A DNA stretch of 64,000 bases from Verpa conica (Eukaryota > Ascomycota > Pezizomycetes > Pezizales > Morchellaceae), in assembly GCA_033030425.1 (NCBI GenBank), contig JAUFSD010000018.1, positions 868,001 to 932,000 on the forward strand, given 5' to 3'. This document shows positions 60,853 to 64,000 of this stretch, one piece after another. The number at the start of each line of letters is the position of its first letter. Positions within the stretch are counted from its first letter, which is position 1. The translations under genes were made by a program, and so were the position numbers. The notes under the pieces are model-generated. The model searched no databases. It was not told where the DNA came from and saw nothing but the letters and a program-made list of their open reading frames with translations.

Positions 60853-61225
60853 TAATATAAACGCAATTTTCACTATCCAAATTATTGTCCGGGGACATAC
60901 AAATCGTGACCCCTTGTTTTCTAGTTCTTTCCCTGGAGGACAAGTACAGTCACTATGCAGAAATTTTCGTGCTGAAACAGATTTCACATGGTGCAAAGCG
61001 ATTCATAAAATTATACCTGCCCATTTAAAACTTTACCAAAAAAAACCCTCAAAGGATATATAGCCTTCTAGTTGAAACTAACTTTGGCTCTCTAGAAGCT
61101 CCTCTGCATAGGCTCCTATCTAGAGAATTCAGTTACCTATACCTAGCTCTTTTCCAGTAAATTTAATTTCTAACATAGCCAAGGATTACCGGGATTCCAT
61201 ATTGAGACATAATTCGTCATTCTAG

Positions 61226-61290
61226 ACTTATCTCATCACGATCATTCTTATCTCATCACGAACATTCTTGTCACATCACGATCATTCTAT
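61226..61290. repeat. Tandem repeat ttatctcatcacgatcattc
   Basis: Three imperfect copies of a 20-21 bp unit, the last with tgtcacatcacg in place of tatctcatcacg. Confidence 0.85.
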
Positions 61291-61936
61291 ATAGTGACTA
61301 TAACTGACGCAAATTCAACCCCGAAAGAGACCACGGCAGATATTTATATAATTATAGCTAGAATACAATATAACGATCCAAGAATATCCCTATAAACCTG
61401 TATCCTTAAGCCCTTAAGGCTAGAAACTCCTACTATACCAACTACCCGAGATCGGGAACCCACAGCTCCTTAAGGTGAAAACGAAACAAAGAAACAGATT
61501 ACATATCGACCGCGTTACCCCCTTTCTTGGGTATATTGAAGTAAGAGAAAGAATCCCCCCATAGAGGAAAACCTATACCATAAGCATACGTAGAGTACTT
61601 TATCGCCGTCTACTATCCTCCCAACATATCCCAACATACGTGGGGTACATCTGAGCGCGGCGAACCAAGCGTCACACCCTCCTCCACACACAATGAAAAT
61701 AAAACACAGGTAGACTTCATTTCCACAGCTTTGACACAGCCTTGATACACCCATGGCACACCCATGAATTTTCCAGGCTGTTTACGCACAACAAAAGAAA
61801 AAGCCAGTATCCATTTGATGCCTAGTCGATGGAAATACCCACGAACTTCAAGCGAGAAGTAGAAGGATCTCGAGAATGACTGATTGTTACAGGGGCTCGA
61901 ACGCCTGCACATCCACGAACCGGCATGGTATGTGAA

Positions 61937-62051
61937 TTCCGTCGACTTAGATAACTCCAGAGTGCCACATGGTTTGCGGACTCCATCGACTTAGATAACT
62001 CCAGAGTGACACATGGTGTGGGAATCCCATCGATTAGATAACTCCAGAATA
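61937..62051. repeat. 45-bp tandem repeat, three copies
   Basis: Three imperfect units, each containing gac- or gat-ttagataactccagag followed by caca and tggt. The third copy is shortened. Confidence 0.85.
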
Positions 62052-62232
62052 CCAGAGCCTATTCAGGGTGAAAGACACTATGTATTCCTCCCAAGAACCC
62101 CGCTATACTCTTCCACCGCTAATAAACTATAAGGACCTCTGATATCAACTGAATATCATCATCGAGATCCTCCCCCTCTCCCAAAAGCACCCAGCCAAGG
62201 ATCACAAGCCCAAGTAGGAGGAAAACATTCCT

Positions 62233-62366
62233 GTTCCATAGTCCGGTGAAGCTACCCCTTTGTACGGCCCAAATCGTGTGGCCAGGTTTCTAGTCTTTTT
62301 CATATTCCGTTATATGTTGGGCCGCTACTTTAGGGGGGGGCAGCATCTTCTACCGGATTATGTGAT
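62233..62366. mobile_element. MITE, family A copy 2
   Basis: Diverged copy of the element at 17577-17719. Left end tccatagtccggtgaagct, right end cttctaccggattatgtga, with the same internal order (gtgtggcc, tttttcat, a G-run, cagcat). Substitutions are spread along the element and the ends have decayed, so it is older than copy 1. Confidence 0.8.
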
Positions 62367-62429
62367 ACTGTTTGCAGAAGATTGCTGTCTGCATTTATGA
62401 TCCTAGGATAGTTGTGGATCTGGTGCAGT

Positions 62430-64000
62430 CTATACCCGGGGTCCAGCGAAAGCTTCAATTATGCTTTGTTTTGCGATCCGGAGATGCACCAGCAAGTAAT
62501 TCTTATTGCTGACCCAAAATTTAGATACATAAATACCCAGAGCCCACCGGAAGCTTCAATTGTGTTCCGGTTTGTCATTTGGAGATAAATTGGCAGCCGG
62601 AAATCAGATTAATTAGCAACCTAAGTCTGAAACTCGAACGCGGGTGTGGAAAACCTACATCGAAGATGACCTTCTTGCAGAAAGACTACCTAAATTCCTT
62701 CTATCTAGAAGAAAGTCAGATATTTCTAGACAATAGCAATTAATACGGTATTATAAGGGACCGGAACGCCAGCGAACCAGTTTTATACCCTTTAATCCAC
62801 GCTTTAAGGAGGATAATGGGTTTCTCGATAGACTTCCACTACACTGTAGGAAGAGGGCATCGATAGCCGGGAGAACCATGTATTATCAAAAACCCCTACC
62901 TGGAGGAGACCTAGATACTTTAGGATAATGGGAGTTTGTATCCGGCAAGGTGTTAGAAACGGGAGGCGGAAAATCTTCCTGGCTGAACTTTTGACCCAAA
63001 CACGAGTGGATTCAACTAATGCTAGACCCCGACTTAAATCAAAGGATCAATAGCATGAAGCAATTGATTTTTCTTGGGGATATTTAACTCAAATACGAGT
63101 GGGTTTAACTAATTACTGCATACTTGTTCGGACAAAGTAATATTTTCAGTCTCAGGATATTAGAAGTAAATTTTTCTTAGGGATTAACCCAAACACGAGC
63201 AGTTCTAATTAGCTAATTATTCTCCACAATCTAGATCAAGAGACAACCGACAGGAAGCAATGAACTTTGTTTGGAGATGGTTTAACCCAAACACGAGTGG
63301 GTATAATTGATTACTACTCCCCAGTTTAGATCAAGGGACAACCAGCAGAAGCCAATGAACTTTGGATGGAGATGATTTAAATCACCATCCTTAGATCAAA
63401 GGACAACCAGCAGAAACCAATGAACTTTGGATGGAGATGATTTAAATCAACCATCCTTAGATCAAGGGACAACCAGCAGAAACCAATGAACTTTGGGTGG
63501 AGATGTTTTAAATCAACCATCCTTAGCTTTAGCGAATAGCTGCGTCCCGACTTAAACCAAGTTGATACCGGCAGCTGCCGGAAACAGGTCGATTTTCCTC
63601 AGAGACTTTTTGACCCAAGCACGAGTAGGTCTATTTTATAGCTGCATCCCGGCATAAGCCAAGGGATACAACTATAACGGGAAGCGAGAGAATCCTCCGG
63701 AGGATTTTTGAATACGAGGGTTTATGTTTAGCTGTGTCCTGAATAAGCTAAATGTCACCGGTAGCAGGGAGAGGACTTCTTACCAACAGCAGGCAACAAG
63801 AGAGCTGCTTGAGGGGTTTTAGCCTAGATGCGAGGGTTTTATGTTCAGCTGTGTCCCTGAATTAGCTAAATGTCACCGGTAGTGGGGAGAGGACTTCTTA
63901 CCAACACCAGGAAAAAGAGAGCTGTTTGAGGGGTTTTTGGCCCAGACACGAGTGGGTTTATGTTTAGCTATGCCACGGGATAAGCTGGGGAGTACCGGCA
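62430..64000. repeat. Diverged ~100-120-bp tandem array, runs off the window
   Basis: A recurring block reading acccaaacacgagtggg, followed by AT-rich sequence, appears near 62993, 63088, 63187, 63284, 63610 and 63935, with weaker versions near 63706 and 63822. Inside it is a shorter local array (63330-63530) of about 66-bp units containing caaccagcagaaaccaatga. A 115-bp pair shares gaagctggtacc-free ends near 63725 and 63842. Copies near 62440 and 62545 share gaagcttcaatt. The unit length and order drift along the array. It has no coding capacity. Confidence 0.75.

Larger units (their letters stand above)
59271..64000. other. Gene-free right end with mobile elements and repeats
   Basis: About 4.7 kb without a supported gene. 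It contains a TA-flanked MITE (60568-60852), a 20-bp tandem repeat (61226-61290), a 45-bp repeat (61937-62051), a second family A MITE (62233-62366), and a diverged ~100-120-bp tandem array from about 62430 to the window edge. Confidence 0.5.

Noticed and set aside
61885..61915. Possible minus-strand tRNA T arm (gcgttcgagcccc)
   Set aside because: The stem has mismatches and no matching acceptor or D arm was found within 100 bases.

Overview
This is nuclear DNA of a filamentous ascomycete (Pezizomycotina). Genes carry short introns (about 45-110 nt) with fungal branch points (CTAAC, CTGAC) and sit in small clusters of housekeeping genes. A secreted laccase and a GH3 glucosidase with a fungal cellulose-binding module fit a saprotrophic or plant-associated lifestyle. 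Many introns in small conserved genes, including exons of 5, 7 and 13 nt, hint at an intron-rich early-diverging class such as Pezizomycetes or Orbiliomycetes. That placement is inference. No prokaryotic, organellar or rRNA sequence was recognised.

Layout. 1.5-3.6 kb: laccase (+). 4.2-5.8 kb: two-domain glyoxalase I (+), nine exons. 5.8-11.6 kb: AT-rich desert with two non-autonomous DNA transposons (a TA-flanked 178-bp element and a 416-bp hAT-like element with a perfect 8-bp target duplication). 11.65-12.8 kb: F-box protein (+). 13.1-15.1 kb: Rtt109 H3K56 acetyltransferase (-). 15.1-18.3 kb: desert with a MITE. 18.3-18.8 kb: RING protein (-). 19.4-21.25 kb: D-2-hydroxyglutarate/D-lactate dehydrogenase (-), divergent from proteasome alpha4 (+, 21.6-22.7 kb). 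22.9-23.5 kb: CHY zinc-finger protein (-). 23.5-26.6 kb: desert. 26.6-27.4 kb: four-TM protein (+). 28.5-31.6 kb: GH3 beta-glucosidase with C-terminal CBM1 (-). 31.6-39.6 kb: long, mostly gene-free stretch with one doubtful gene. 39.6-41.1 kb: SANT/Myb protein with seven proline-rich repeats (+). 41.1-44.8 kb: desert. 44.8-47.3 kb: secreted S41-like protease with a lysine-rich repetitive tail (-). 49.0-49.9 kb: TAF11 (+). 50.4-51.9 kb: p47/Shp1 UBX protein (-). 51.9-57.7 kb: AT-rich desert. 57.7-59.3 kb: OXA1 (+). 59.3-64 kb: gene-free, with two MITEs and tandem repeats that run off the right edge.

The genes do not form one pathway. Rtt109, TAF11, the proteasome subunit, p47 and OXA1 are housekeeping genes. 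The laccase and the CBM1-bearing glucosidase are secreted biomass-acting enzymes. The oddest items are an apparent AT-AC intron beside a 13-nt exon in the glyoxalase gene, a 7-nt exon in the proteasome gene, a 5-nt coding first exon in the CHY gene, the polycationic tail on the S41 protease, and the proline-repeat SANT protein. Gene models were assembled by hand from reading frames, splice sites and family conservation; no database search was run.
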